DNA of 64,000 nt, taken from Cunninghamia lanceolata. Lineage: Eukaryota > Streptophyta > Pinopsida > Cupressales > Cupressaceae. Shown here one piece after another: positions 8,761 to 19,930 of this stretch. The DNA is taken from NCBI GenBank assembly GCA_027924645.1, contig BSBN01000445.1, forward strand, positions 2,525,001-2,589,000, written 5' to 3'. The position numbers were made by a program, and so were the translations under genes. The notes under the pieces were generated by a model, which saw only the letters and a list, made by a program, of their open reading frames with translations, ran no database searches and had not been told where the DNA came from. Positions within the stretch are counted from its first letter, which is position 1; every line of letters starts with the position of its first letter.

Positions 8761-11698
8761 ATGGCTGAGAAGCGATTAGTCAAATGTCAGGAAGAGTTCA
8801 GCAAGCCCATGTTTTCTACTCAGAGGGGGGTCCTATTTAAATACGGAGCAATCACAGACACCCATCAGGGAGGCACTAATTTGGAAGCCTGGTCAGCCAA
8901 GCTAAACAATGGGCATGACAAGAGTCCTGTGCTGGACGCAGTGTTCGTATCTGGATTGTGGAATGCCGCTGGTTTTCCCTACTCCATGGAGTCTCCGGAG
9001 CTCGTTATTGAATGTGCCCAGAATTACAACCCTCAAACCAGGCAAGTAGTGAAGCATGGGAGGGTATATGCAGACCTCTCCATCAAAGGTCTCTCCTAGA
9101 CGTTCGGATTGCCGCTGGGAAGTAAAGTCAAAAGTGTGGACCTGAAGAAGTCTGAGAGGGAGTATGAAGCCAATAAGAAGTCAGCTAGGAAGAACATGTA
9201 TCCGTGGCGGGCTGAGAACAACACCTACAACGCAGCCGCCAAGCTTCCTGTGCACATGTTCAAGTATGATTTTAATGAGGAGTATCAGTACATGATCGCA
9301 CTCCTGAACAGGGTTACTGGCCAACCTGATACTGGCAGTGTCAGAGACTGGATGTACGGGATTATAATGATGTGTCTGTATTCAGACACCAAGCCACTGT
9401 GGGGGCAAATTATAAGTGATGCTCTGCATGAGCAACTGATGAACCTAGGAGGTTCTAATTGTGCTTTTTTTCATGTCCTCGTATATTGTGTATTCTTGTG
9501 CATATAGAGGCACTTTTGATGCCTTGGTTACAGATGGGAAGCTCACAGGCACAAACGCAGCATATATCTGGGATCATCATCCTCAGCTGCAAAGAACCAA
9601 CTACTTAAAAGATTACAAACTGGTCAATGATGCATTCTCTATGCATCTAGTAAGGACCATGGAAGAAGACAGAACGAAAAGATTGAGCTTGGAGGCTCAA
9701 GAGGCAGTCTACAGGCATGGGGCCTGGTACATATAGTTCGCAACCTTTTCCTACATCAGGGTTGAAGGTTTCGAGGGACATCCCCTGATGCTGCCAAGGT
9801 ATCCTACAGATGCTGTGGTATTAAAGGAATTCATCAGGCAGGGCTCCACCATGATCCAGATGTACAAGGATGCCAAGAAGCTGCCACCAATTTTGTTCCC
9901 AGTCAGCATTGGCAATTATATGTGCCCTGACTCTGATAACATCAAGAAGGTGATGGTCACCCTGAATAAGATGAACTTACAGCCCTTTCCAATAACTAGA
10001 CCATATGATCCTTACGACAGAATACAAAAAGTACTAGGAAAGCCTGTTCACCAGAGGCACCTAGAGGATTTTTGGGCTGACTGCGAGGATGAGGCAGAAG
10101 CCAGGAGGAGGAGGTATCAGAGGTTAACTCTGAACCAAGTTAGAATGTTTGATTGCATATCCTTACCTCAGCAATTAAAGAAGGATGATGGCAGGACGAT
10201 GGCAGATGAGTATGAGGAGAAAAAGATATATAATGACACCATCTCTGCACCTGACCTCACTATGCAGGAGGATATATCCTTGGACCCGTTTATTGCCAGG
10301 ACCCTACGCCTAACCCAAGCTTGGGTTGATGAACAAGTAGAGGCATTGAAGAAGAAGGGTGTTGCCATTACGGTGGACAACAAGAAGAAGGGGCAGGATA
10401 TCCCTGCAGATGAATATGATGACTTCCTGTTGGAGAAAAGGAAGACCAAGGGAGATAAGGTCCCTCCACCACAGCTGCAGAGCAAAAGACCCCCGAAGGG
10501 TAAAAAGGTGGAACAGGGACCAAAGGGGATTATAATTGAAAGAGCAGTGTTTACAGCTGAGCAGGCCACAGGATTAGGATCTGAATCAGCATCCCCTCCA
10601 GAAAAGGACAGGCCCAAGAAAAGTAAGACAGTAGAGGCTGGAATCATTGAGACCCAAGAGGTGGGTTAATCTTCTAAACAACCAGGGGTAGAGGGCACCC
10701 TCATAGAAGAAGAGCCGGAGGAGGAGGAGACTCCGTTGATAATAAGAAGGAAGAGGAGAGCTCCACAGGTGCTGGTGTCTTTCCCACCAAAGAAACAGAG
10801 AACCTCCATGAGCGCTGAAATAAGCCAACCCCCTACTTCATCACAAGGGGAGGGTAGTGAAGTGCACAAGGAACTGCAACACAATGTTCCACTTCCTACC
10901 ATTGTCAAGTTCAAAACTGAACTTGCTGAGGAGCAGTTGAAAGAAACCTCCCAGACACAAGCAGAAGGGCATGTCTCGCTAGACGAGATAATAAACTTGT
11001 CTGATGATGAGGTGGTGGAGGATGTGGCTGTACAAGAAATGGAAACACTTGCTGCTAATGTAAGTGTGACTCCTCACAAGCCTCCAATAGTTCAAACAGT
11101 GGTTGAGGAAATGAAACAAGCAGAAGAGGAGCAAGAAAAGAGCCCAGAGCAAATAGCTCAAGAAATAGGGCTAGACACATTGATCACAAAGGTGACCAGT
11201 CCTGTAGTGGTGGATCTGACAGAGAAGCAGGATGCAAGTCCTGAACAGCCAGCAGGATCACCTGATAAGGGTCACCTAACAGAGGAGATGGAGATGGCAC
11301 AGACAGAAGGCCATGCTCTCGAAACCAGCCAACAAAGTCCACAGGATACAACGAGGGAGCCTGCTATAGTAGAGGTTCAGGAAGCGAGGGCTGGTGAAAA
11401 AGAAACACTAGAAGACCTAGCTGCCAAAGTACAAGAAGTGGGTGGTGCAGGCTCAGAAGAAGTAGTAGCTACAGAACAATGTCCACCACATCAGGCAGAG
11501 TCCCCAATATCTGGGGCAGTGGATAAACCACAAGAAGAAGAAGAAGTGGGAATAGATGAAATAATGGCAGAGGCGGGTCATGATCATCATGATCAGCACA
11601 TAGCTGCGCCTCAAGGCTCCCCACAACACATAGATGCACCACAAGGTTCCCCACAGTATGAAGGTGCTCCTCTAGAGAAGGAAATCCCTCAACAAGAG
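8761..11698 (+). pseudogene. Accessory ORF W (N-terminal part of the long W-X ORF of element A), broken
   Basis: The product is not recognised with confidence. The ATG at 8761 follows a splice-acceptor-like sequence. Residues 1 to about 400 are a mixed, globular-looking region with no membrane segment or signal peptide. Its order of helices (FGLP..., then a segment beginning WMYGIIMM) is weakly reminiscent of the 'putative plant transposon protein' domain, which I cannot confirm. From about 10,300 the sequence becomes Lys/Glu-rich and then strongly acidic, with short repeats such as APQGSPQ. Breaks are TAG at 9097 and 9734, TAA at 10667 and a one-base frameshift in the T-run at about 9465. 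A solo LTR interrupts the frame at 11699 and it resumes in phase at 13272. Lack of a hydrophobic segment argues against an envelope protein. Confidence 0.6.
11694..11698. repeat. Target site duplication of solo LTR K, left copy
   Basis: AAGAG precedes TGTTGAGTAC and is repeated exactly at 13267-13271 after the LTR end TTCCTTACA. Confidence 0.9.
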
Positions 11699-13266
11699 TG
11701 TTGAGTACTAGTGACTCAAATTATAGGTTCATTGGTTCCTTAGTTATCCCTTGTTATCGGCCTAATGGTCTTACCGATGTGTGATGTCCATCGGCATGAG
11801 GGTGGTCATCGGGGAAGCCTGTGGTAGTGTCTCCGATCTCTTTGGTCTCACTGATGGTAGTGAGACATCGGCATGAGGTTGACCATCGGCAAAGATGGTG
11901 GTAGGAGCTCCGACAGTGTTGGGTCACACCGACGATGGATGAAGGGTTAGCGAAGTGTTAGCGATCTCATCGGTGTGAGTCAATCCGATGAAAGATCATC
12001 AAAGTGAGTAGTGTTATCGGCATAGCTGGAAGGAGTCTCCCCGTTACTTCATGTTATACTGATGAAGGGTTTGCGTTGGCGTGAGAATCACTGTCGGCCA
12101 AGCCTTGAGTTCTCACTCCGATGGACCTCGTTACTCCGATGGATGACATTGGCTTTGGCATCGGTGGGACATTGGTCTTTGGCGAAGTTTGGTTTAGTCT
12201 TGACGATTGTTGGTGTCTCTCCGATGGAATGGTCATCGGCATGACAATCCTTGTAGGGCTGACATTTGGAAGTTTCTCCGATGGGCATTGGTCACCCCGA
12301 TGGAAGTTGGTGTTTGGCATTGGCGTGAGAACTTCTATCGGCTTAGCCTTGAATTGTCACTCCGATGGTAGAAGTCACTCCGATGAAGAGTTGGTGTTGT
12401 GTTGGTGTCGGTAAGACAAGGAACTGTCGGAGTGAGTGTTGAAGTGTTCACCGATGATGTTGGTTACTCCGATGAGACTTAGTCTGGAGTCATCGGCGGC
12501 AAAAGCGCTGACAATTATCTTACATGTGTTCAGGCATTTAAACCCGGATGTCCAACTAGAACTTGTGCATGTGGGACTAAAGTTTCCTATGAGAATGTGA
12601 ACGGTTAGATAATTATGCGAACGGTTTGGACAGTTGGATGTCAGCGATACTGGGCAGTTGGAATGAACGGTCGTTTGCATGAGAATCGATTAGATTGCTA
12701 AAAGCAATTGTGTAATTGAGTCAGAAGAGTGAGAGAGTTCTTCTCGAGAGAGACCTCTGGTTTTCTTCTTCTGTGAAGTCTTATGCTGTATGTTGTATGC
12801 AGCATGTGAACAGCATGTGAAGGGACTGAGAAGAAGATGAAAACAGAATTCAGATGAAGGAAGTTCTGGCTGAGAAGGTTATACTGTCAGTTATTCTTCT
12901 AAAGGAACAAGATGTAAATCTTCATGAAAGGCTTATTGCCAGTTTTGTATTGTAACTATCTTTCTATTGCTGAATAATACAATGGTGATCTGGGCTTTTG
13001 GAGTGTGGGGTTTTTTACCCATAAGGGTTTTCCCCACGTAAATCTGTGTTCTTGTTCTGTCTTTCATGTTTAATGTCTCTGCTGTTGAAACTAGATATTG
13101 TTCGCTTGTACTTTCCTCTAAGGGTCAATGTAGGAAATGTTCTATGTCTGTTTCCGCTTTAAAGGCATAGTTGTGCGTGTTTTTGAAGCATTTGGAAAGA
13201 ATTTAAATTTGTCGAAGACACCACTTTTCTTAGAAATACGTTCTGAGATGCCCTCATTTCCTTACA
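11699..13266 (+). mobile_element. Solo LTR K (copia-type), 1568 bp
   Basis: It starts TGTTGAGTAC, ends CCTTACA and is flanked by the 5-bp duplication AAGAG. Near its 3' end it has the motif common in plant copia LTRs, GGTTTTCCCCACGTAAATCT (about 13025). No internal coding region is present, so it is a solo LTR left by recombination between the two ends. Removing it restores one reading frame between W and X. The first 800 bp are packed with CCGATG and CATCGG words. Confidence 0.9.
11750..12500. repeat. Array of CCGATG/CATCGG words in the 5' part of LTR K
   Basis: The hexamer and its reverse complement occur many times at irregular spacing (for example TTACCGATG, CATCGGCATGAGG, CTCCGATGG), often within longer units such as CATCGGCATGAGGxxGxxCATCGG. 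Mixed orientations allow many small hairpins and could equally be repeated protein-binding sites in the U3 region. Confidence 0.7.
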
Positions 13267-13271
13267 AAGAG
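13267..13271. repeat. Target site duplication of solo LTR K, right copy
   Basis: AAGAG follows the LTR end TTACA and matches 11694-11698. Confidence 0.9.
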
Positions 13272-14669
13272 GAGGTACCGCAAGATCAACCACAAAAGGA
13301 ACATCAAGAAGAAGAACTGAGGAAATCACCATCTCCACAACAATTGTTGACAAAAACAAGAGATATAGGTGAACATCAGGATGATGTTGAGAAACATGAT
13401 CAGGTACCTCCATGGTTGGCAAAAGAGGTAAGTGCTGAGGAGGAGATTGAAATTCAGGAATTTGACATCTCCACCCTATTTTCTGCAGACATAATGAAGC
13501 CAAGGAGGAAGGCCAGAATGACTTCAGCCATCAGGAGAGATCCGGCAACAGGGAGAAGGACCACACAAATTGCCATACCTGTGGTGGAGAAAGAAAAAGG
13601 TAAAATCACCGTCGATGAATTTCAGATTAGTACAGTAGATTTGGGCTTTGCCAATGAGGACCAAGAAGGTCAGGAGGGCAAAGATATTATTGACTCTCTA
13701 ATTCAGAAAGTGAAGAGAGAGAAGGAGAAAAATAAGCAACATAAAGAGCACATTGCTCAGTTGCACGCCTATATCAAAGGGCTGACCAATCCTGATGATA
13801 CCGCAACTGAACATGCAGTCCCATTGACTGCCATTTCTCAGGAGGAGGTAAATAAATTGGACATCATGAAGCATGAGGCATCCGTAATAAGGAAGTGGAT
13901 GTCATCCACATTGGATGACGCTATAGAAATAATGAAGGCCTCTTTGAAGAGGTGGAGCACCCTAAGTGACTCTAAGGCCAAAGTGGATAGATTGCAGATG
14001 CAGACCAGAAAGAGGTTTTACAAGCTGGAGAGAGTCCTGACCCTATTAGGGGAAATAAGAAATATAAATCCACAACTGCTTATCAGTAAGCAAGTACTGA
14101 ATAATAATACAACATTATTAATTGATATTTGGTATAAAGACACTCAGTTTGAGTGCGCAGTCCTCAAAAGGTGTAATAATAAGCTGAGGGATGTTAGCAT
14201 GAGGCTGCAAGATTTAATGGCTGAAGAGGCAGTGATACTGGAGGCTTTGGAAGGCAAGGTGGAAGGAAAAATAGAGAATCAGGATGAAGAGTCCACCATC
14301 AAAGCTGTACACAACAACTCCCAAGCAGAGACAGATGGTCCACCTATCCCTTTGATAGAGGAATTGATAGACAAAATAATGAGGATCAAGGTCCAGACGG
14401 AGAAATACAAAGAAACGCTGCAGGACAGGAAAAATAAGCTAGACAACAGCAGGGATAAATATGAAGCACATAAGCACGCCATTGTAAAGGCAAAGACTCA
14501 AGATGGCGGAGGGATAGATCAAGTTGTGCATTCATACGAGCAGGTCCGCAGTAGTATGCAGCCGCATATGCAGCCGCGTCATCATCAGGATAGTGAAAGC
14601 TCGGAGAGTGAGGCACATGATGATGACCCGCATGAATCAGCTGAAGAGCTTGATGAAGATACATCATAA
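13272..14669 (+). pseudogene. Accessory ORF X (C-terminal part of the W-X ORF of element A)
   Basis: The frame is open from the solo-LTR boundary to TAA at 14667-14669. An acidic/Gln-rich start (EEVPQDQPQKEH) is followed by a basic conserved block at about 13495-13640 (RRKARMTSAIRRDPATGRRT, then a QIAIPVVEKEKGKITVDE-type stretch). The remainder is largely alpha-helical, Lys/Glu-rich coiled coil, ending in an acidic His/Ser tail. The basic block recurs almost residue for residue in ORF X2 at 31350-31480, so it is a conserved domain rather than random low-complexity sequence. The upstream ATG that would extend the frame to 13137 lies inside the LTR and is not native. Function unknown; nucleic-acid binding by the basic block is a guess. 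Confidence 0.7.
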
Positions 14670-14677
14670 AGGGGGAT
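14668..14677 (+). promoter_or_regulatory. Polypurine tract of element A
   Basis: AAAGGGGGAT overlaps the end of ORF X and immediately precedes the LTR, as expected for the plus-strand primer. Confidence 0.65.
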
Positions 14678-15650
14678 ACTAACATAAGTAGTATAGATAG
14701 TTGCCAGCTGGCAACTTGTGCCTTTTTGTAAAGATTTACAAAATCAAATGAATCAGGACTGTAGATATGTATTGATAAATCTAGATTGTAGATCTTTTGT
14801 AATGGATTCCTCACCTTATTCTATAAAAGGTGGTGGAATGCCTTGTTGAAACATTCAAAAACTTAATTGAAATCTGTTTGCTGAAATATTCAGGGCTTAT
14901 TTCAAAGTTATTGCATATGTACATGTCTTTTGCATACTTAATGAAAGAGGAGTATTTCGATTACAAATCTTCGTAAATCTTGAGTAATCTATGTTTGAAT
15001 TCTGGATATGTGCTTTGATTTGTTGCGTCCCTTGGAGTGCTCATCATGTTGCATATATTGTTTTCATTCACCATCCTCTGAAGTTAGCATCAACTGTATC
15101 TAGCTGTGGAACATCCTCGTGAACATATGGTTTGATTTCTTCTCATCATGATAGTATCTAGTATGTATGTGGTTCAATAGCTGAAGATTCAACTTTAAAT
15201 TTGTAGTATTCCTTTAATTTCTTTCAAATTCAGAACATTTCACTACCACAATTGCAAATAATTGATAATCTTAAGCAAATAACGCAAATATGCAGACATC
15301 TCGTAGGTAATCGCAAATATTCAGCATATTTGAATACAAAGCATGCACAATTGAAAATATCATGCAAAGATTGAGGTATTTCTACATCTTTTCATCTAAT
15401 AACTGCATAATATGACTTCTCTGTAAAGAATTTCTGCAGGAAAGTCATGATGATGGCACAATTTCACGTAAGGCCCCAAAATGGAAACAACAACTCACAT
15501 TAACCTCTGAGTAACGTCAGACGATTAAGACCTAATCACCGGAGACTTGAGATCCTGAATTCCTTGAATTCACAGTATCTTTCAAGATGAATAAAGGTTA
15601 ATGTGTACTTTTATTCTATGCTTGTTTATGAATAACATCATTACCAACAT
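14677..15650 (+). mobile_element. 3' LTR of element A
   Basis: It begins after the polypurine tract (TACTAACATAAG; the expected TG appears mutated) and ends ATTACCAACA at 15650, where B's integrase coding sequence starts. It contains a TATA box at 14822 in the plus direction and a 3' terminus alignable with that of LTR Y at 33575. The start is accurate to a few bases. The 5' LTR partner is outside the window. Confidence 0.7.
14822..14829 (+). promoter_or_regulatory. TATA box in the LTR of element A
   Basis: TATAAAAG lies 145 bases into the LTR, which supports the plus orientation of the LTR. Confidence 0.6.
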
Positions 15651-16809
15651 GACCTAACCACAACTTGTCAAATTTCCCATGATTTCCCTTGTTTTCGTTG
15701 GCTTTGTACCAACATAAAACCAAGTTTGATATTTTAAATGTTTTAACCCTAGCTCTCTTATCAAACCACCTCTTGACCATGGCCTTGTGTTTTGCAAATT
15801 TGTCAATAGCTTGGTCTCTCTTCTCATCTAACTGCAATAACTAGACCAACCTAGCCTCCCTATGGTCATCAAATCCTAGGTACGCATTTGCAAACTTCCA
15901 TGTAGGAATTCTTAGGTTGACTAGAAGTATGGGATGAGTCCCGTATACTAAATGATAAGGAGCATTACCTAATGCTACCTTGACCTTTATTCTATCTACC
16001 CATAATCTGTACTTCAACAGTGTGTTCCATTCTTTAGGATTTTTAGCAATCAACTTTTTAATGATAGCTAGCAAGATTTTATTGGTAGATTTAGCTAATC
16101 TGTTACCCTAGGGGTAATAATTAGATGAAAACTTAAGAACAATCCCATATTCAAATGCCCACTTAGAAAACTTTAAAGAAGAAAAAGCAAGGTTGTTATC
16201 ACATACCAGAGAATATGGCACTCTGAACCTAGTGATGATGTTTTCTTCTAGGAACTTGATAACAACGTCAGTACTAGAGAATTTACAACATGTTGCCTTT
16301 ATCCATCTTGTACAATAATCAATTATTGTTAGTATGAATTTATGTCCAACTGAAGATGGAGGATTAATAACTCCAATAAAGTCAAGTCCCCATTGTGCAA
16401 ATGGTCTAGATTCTATTACAGGCTGTAACGGGTGTGTCTGATATCTTCCTCTATCCACTGTAATCTAGAAGATATGACAACTCCTGATATGTTCCTCAAT
16501 ATCTTTGAATATGGTGGGCCAATAATAACCCACCCTCAGGATTTTATGTGTAGTTGCTAGATGAGAACCGTGTGTTGTCCAATACTTATGTAATTCTAAC
16601 AACACCTTGTCTGCTTCATCCCTATTCAGAAATCTCAAATATTTGCCTTCATTATCTTTCTTGAATAAAAGACCTCCTTGTATAATGTATCTCTGAGCCT
16701 TAATCTTCAAATCTCTCCTTTGAGAAGACTTCATTTGTTTAGGATATTTACCTGATATGAGAAATGTGGTAAGATTGTCATACCACCCTGATGTACTACT
16801 GGTGTTCAC
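15651..16809 (-). pseudogene. Element B integrase, truncated and inactive
   Basis: The HHCC region (HGSHLATTHKILRVGYYWP) and core (QWGLDFIG near 16385; second Asp in VCDNNLAF) are recognisable. The catalytic Glu is Lys (LAKSTNK; A has LAESTNK). Three in-frame TAG codons (at 15841, 16108 and 16465) break one otherwise constant frame. Coding stops at KLWLG where A's LTR begins. Confidence 0.85.
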
Positions 16810-17290
16810 TATATACTGCTATTTCATTAACCTAGGATCTGTATTGGCTATGGTTTGCACCAAGGACTACCCTCAGACTAACTTCATGGGAATGATTTCC
16901 ATGTCAAACTCTTGCAGAATTGTTATCCATTTCACTCTTTTCTCTCTAGGCTCATTCTACATCAGCAGCATCTTTACTACTGCATCAAGCACTATGGCTT
17001 TTATTTGACTTTTCAGAATATAATGTCTGAACTTCTTTACTACTTTTACCAATGTAAAATTCTGCCTCTCAGTATCCAGATAATTTAGATGTGCATCTTT
17101 TAGTGGAGCACTCATGAAAGCAATAGGTTTTTTTTCATTTTCTTCCCCTTTCTATGTTAGAGCCACTGCACACGAATGTTCTGATACAAAAGAATAGATA
17201 TAAAAAAGGCTTGGTATAATTTGGACTGGCTAATACTAGAGCATTAGACTTTCCATCCTTAATTTATTCAAATGCTGCCCTAGCTACTGG
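16810..17290 (-). pseudogene. Element B native RNase H, degenerate
   Basis: It matches A's native RNase H. The TDAS-type motif reads SFVS, so the first catalytic Asp is missing exactly as in A (SFAS); the loss probably predates their split. Several stops are present. Confidence 0.7.
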
Positions 17291-18600
17291 TGTCCATTCT
17301 ATCTTGGCATCTTTTCTTAGCATTGCATTCAATGGTTGTATAATTTCAACAAATCTAGTAATGAATTTCTTGACAAAATTAAATTTACCAAAGAATGACT
17401 TTAACTCCTTCTTACTACATTTGGTAATTGTAATTTATTGATTCCTTCTACTCTACTTGGGTCAATAGAGATTCCGTTTTTAGGGATGATATGTCCCAAT
17501 AGCTTTCCCTTTGTTACTCAAAAGACACACTTCTTCAGATTCAAGGAAATTCCATATCTCTCACATCTTTTTAACACTTTTCTCAAATCACCTGCATGAG
17601 TAGACATATCTTTTGAAAATAAAGTTAGATCATCCATATAAATCACAAAGCACTTACCCACCAATCCATAGAAAGTGATATCCATGACCCTCTGGAATGT
17701 GGCACTTGCATTAATTAAACCAAACATTATCCTTCTATATGCATAATTACCCCATTTACATGTAAATGTGGTCTTCAATCTATCTTCTTTATCTACTAAA
17801 ACCTGATTATACCTAGAAAATCCATCCAGGAAAGACATCATTTTAGCACCATTCACTGCTTGCAGAACTTCATCTAAAGGAGGCAAGGATAATTATCCTT
17901 TTCAGATGCTTTATTAAGATTCCTAAAGTCAACACAGAGTCTGATGTCTCCGTTTTTCTTTCTCACAAGTACTAAGTTAGCTACCTAGGTGGAATGTCTT
18001 ACCAAGAAAATTATTCTCAGAGACAACAACTTCTTAACCTCCTCAAAGATTAAAGGCTCTAATATAGCATTTACTGGCCTTTGTTTCTACCTAAACAGTT
18101 TCACTCCTGGTCTTAGAGGAATTACATGGGTTATGATTGAGGTGTTATATGTTTCCAAATCTTAATGGGTCTAAGCAATAACATGCTTGTATTCTTTCAA
18201 TACTTCTGTGATCTCTTTCCTCAATCCCTCAGAGAAAGCTTTTCTAATTAATAAAGTTTGAGGATTTTGTTCAGTTCCTAAATTAAAAGGATCACATTTA
18301 CCCCCTTATGTTTTAGGAAGGTCTTTTTGCCTAACTATCCCATCAAAATCAAAAATTCTTTCTAGCCCTATTACTCCTTTGGGTAAGAAATTACTTTTTA
18401 GGTCAATTATATCTTCCTCATCCCAGGACACTTTTGGTCTTTCTTGTTCATCGATTATTTGAGATTCAAACACATCATGACTTTTTATAAAATCAAGAAT
18501 TCGCTGGTTTCCTTTAAACACTTGAAAATTGTTCACATTGTTAGGTATACTTGGAATAGACACTAGTTCTACTGCAAATTTCTTCAACACTGACATAGCT
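17291..18600 (-). pseudogene. Element B linker and reverse transcriptase, broken
   Basis: RT motifs include KKNGDIRLCVDFRNLNK (about 17900-17950), SFLDGFSRYNQV and YMDDLTLFSK (YMDD near 17632). The linker between the second RNase H and RT (18306-18600) aligns with A's (SIPSIPNNV; FDFDGI..KDLPK). A frameshift near 17886 separates the RT halves. B keeps the GFSRYNQ segment whose codon is damaged in A. Confidence 0.8.
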
Positions 18601-18990
18601 AATGGTTCAAGGGTACTAGCCACAACTGCTAAAGCATCTGAACATTGATTTAAATCTCTAGGGATATGTATGATATTGAAAGCATCAAAATGTTCAATTA
18701 AATCCCAAACTTTATATCTATAACTCACCATTTTTTATAAATTGCAGGCATACAACTTTTTGACTTATCTAATGACCAAATTAGAATCAGACATAACCTG
18801 CAGAATTTTAACTTTCTTCTTGATGGCCATTACCAATCCATGTACTAATTCTTCATACTCAGCTACATTGTTAGTGCAGGGAAATTGCAATCTAAAAGTT
18901 GCCAAAAAAGACTTACCATTGGGAACAATGAGCTCTACCCCTGCTCTTGCTCCCTATTTGGACTTTGATCCATCACATTTTAAAGTCCAC
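18600..18990 (-). pseudogene. Element B second RNase H, upstream of RT
   Basis: Acidic residues are kept at all four catalytic positions: KCDGSKSK (about 18960), CTNNVAEYEEL (about 18860), SDSNLVI (about 18785) and CSDALAVVAS (about 18630). The domain lies between protease and RT as in A, so this arrangement is a family trait and not a local rearrangement of A. Confidence 0.8.
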
Positions 18991-19399
18991 ATGTCATTCT
19001 TTTTATGAACTAGACCCTTTGTTTCTACAGGAATTATTTTACTCACCTCACGTTTTGCAGGAGCACGTGTATTCTCATGTACTTTTGTCCGAACTATAGG
19101 TATCGTTGTATTCTCCGTCCATTTGTGGAATTTAGAATGATTGACACCTTTTTCTCTTACACCTTCACTTGGATTTTTAAACAAACCATTAGCATCTTCA
19201 TGGAAACGCAACTCGGGCTCATTAAGAATATGTTTTCCCCCTTGCTTTCCCATTAATTCTATACACTTTCTATGCTGATATTCGATTATGTCTCAGCATA
19301 TTCCACAGTCCTCCTTAGAATGAGGAGTCTTATGAACTCTACACCACTTCCTATACAAAATGCATTGGATAGGAGCTCCTTTTTGGAGGCATTCTTCCA

Positions 19400-19930
19400 T
19401 TTCTTGTCTCAGGATTTGACTGAAGTTATTCATGGCATTATCTTCTTCATCAGAAGAACCATGATTAGACTCAATGAACTTCTCTCAAATGTGGTTGCCT
19501 CAAATATAATTTGGTTTGGAATGCCTCTCCAAGGCAACCACATGTGAGAGAAGTCTATCACTATATATCCGTATAGAGTTTTAGACCAATCTTTGCTCAA
19601 TAACATGCCATAATTCACAGGGATATCTACAACTTGAATATCAATGAACTAACTCACCTTAGGATCCGAAGCCAATTGCATCTGGATATGCATCAGTTCA
19701 CCTACCACATTAACTTTAGACTTATTCAATTGGGTAACAACCTTAGCAGACTTTGTAGGTGTGAGACCTAAAGTCTTACATATTCTTAATGTCATGACAT
19801 TAGCCAAAGCCCCTGAATATATCATACAGTTATGTAAATTCTTCCCAAAAATCCTCAAGGTTAACAGAAAAGCAAGAGATTCCTTCTTCTCTATGTACAT
19901 TGTTGCATTAGTGCTCGTAGGTTGTTCAAC
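19400..19930 (-). pseudogene. Element B protease, catalytic Asp lost
   Basis: The active-site segment reads IYSGALANVM where A has VDSGASTNVM, so Asp is Tyr. Downstream, NYGMLLSKDWSKTLYGY and FSHMWLPWRGIPNQI match A closely. At the position of A's TAG 1729 the residue here is Gln. Confidence 0.8.

Larger units (their letters stand above)
1..15650 (+). mobile_element. Element A: Ty3/gypsy LTR retrotransposon with upstream second RNase H and long accessory ORF, 5' end outside window
   Basis: The domains read on one strand are gag end, retropepsin, RNase HI, reverse transcriptase, degenerate RNase H, integrase, a 2.3-kb gap, accessory ORF W-X, polypurine tract and LTR. The right end (ACCAACA at 15650) abuts integrase coding sequence of the opposite-strand element B, so A was inserted into B. 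The 5' LTR and gag start lie left of position 1. The coding part has eight in-frame TAG codons and two frameshifts (about 1750 and 4128), but the last 2.26 kb of pol is open. It is probably non-autonomous now. The two RNase H domains put it near the Tat/Ogre lineages; the domain order is atypical for them. Confidence 0.85.

Noticed and set aside
10168..10647. 159-codon open frame on the minus strand
   Set aside because: It is antisense to the Lys/Glu-rich part of ORF W; low-complexity Ser/Gly/Phe composition reflects the reverse of that codon bias.
8761..11698. ORF W as an envelope-like gene
   Set aside because: Its position fits, but no signal peptide, membrane segment or fusion-like stretch is visible and the C-terminal half is highly charged.
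13137..13266. N-terminal extension of ORF X from an ATG at 13137
   Set aside because: This segment lies within solo LTR K, upstream of its TTACA end and duplication, so it is not part of the gene.
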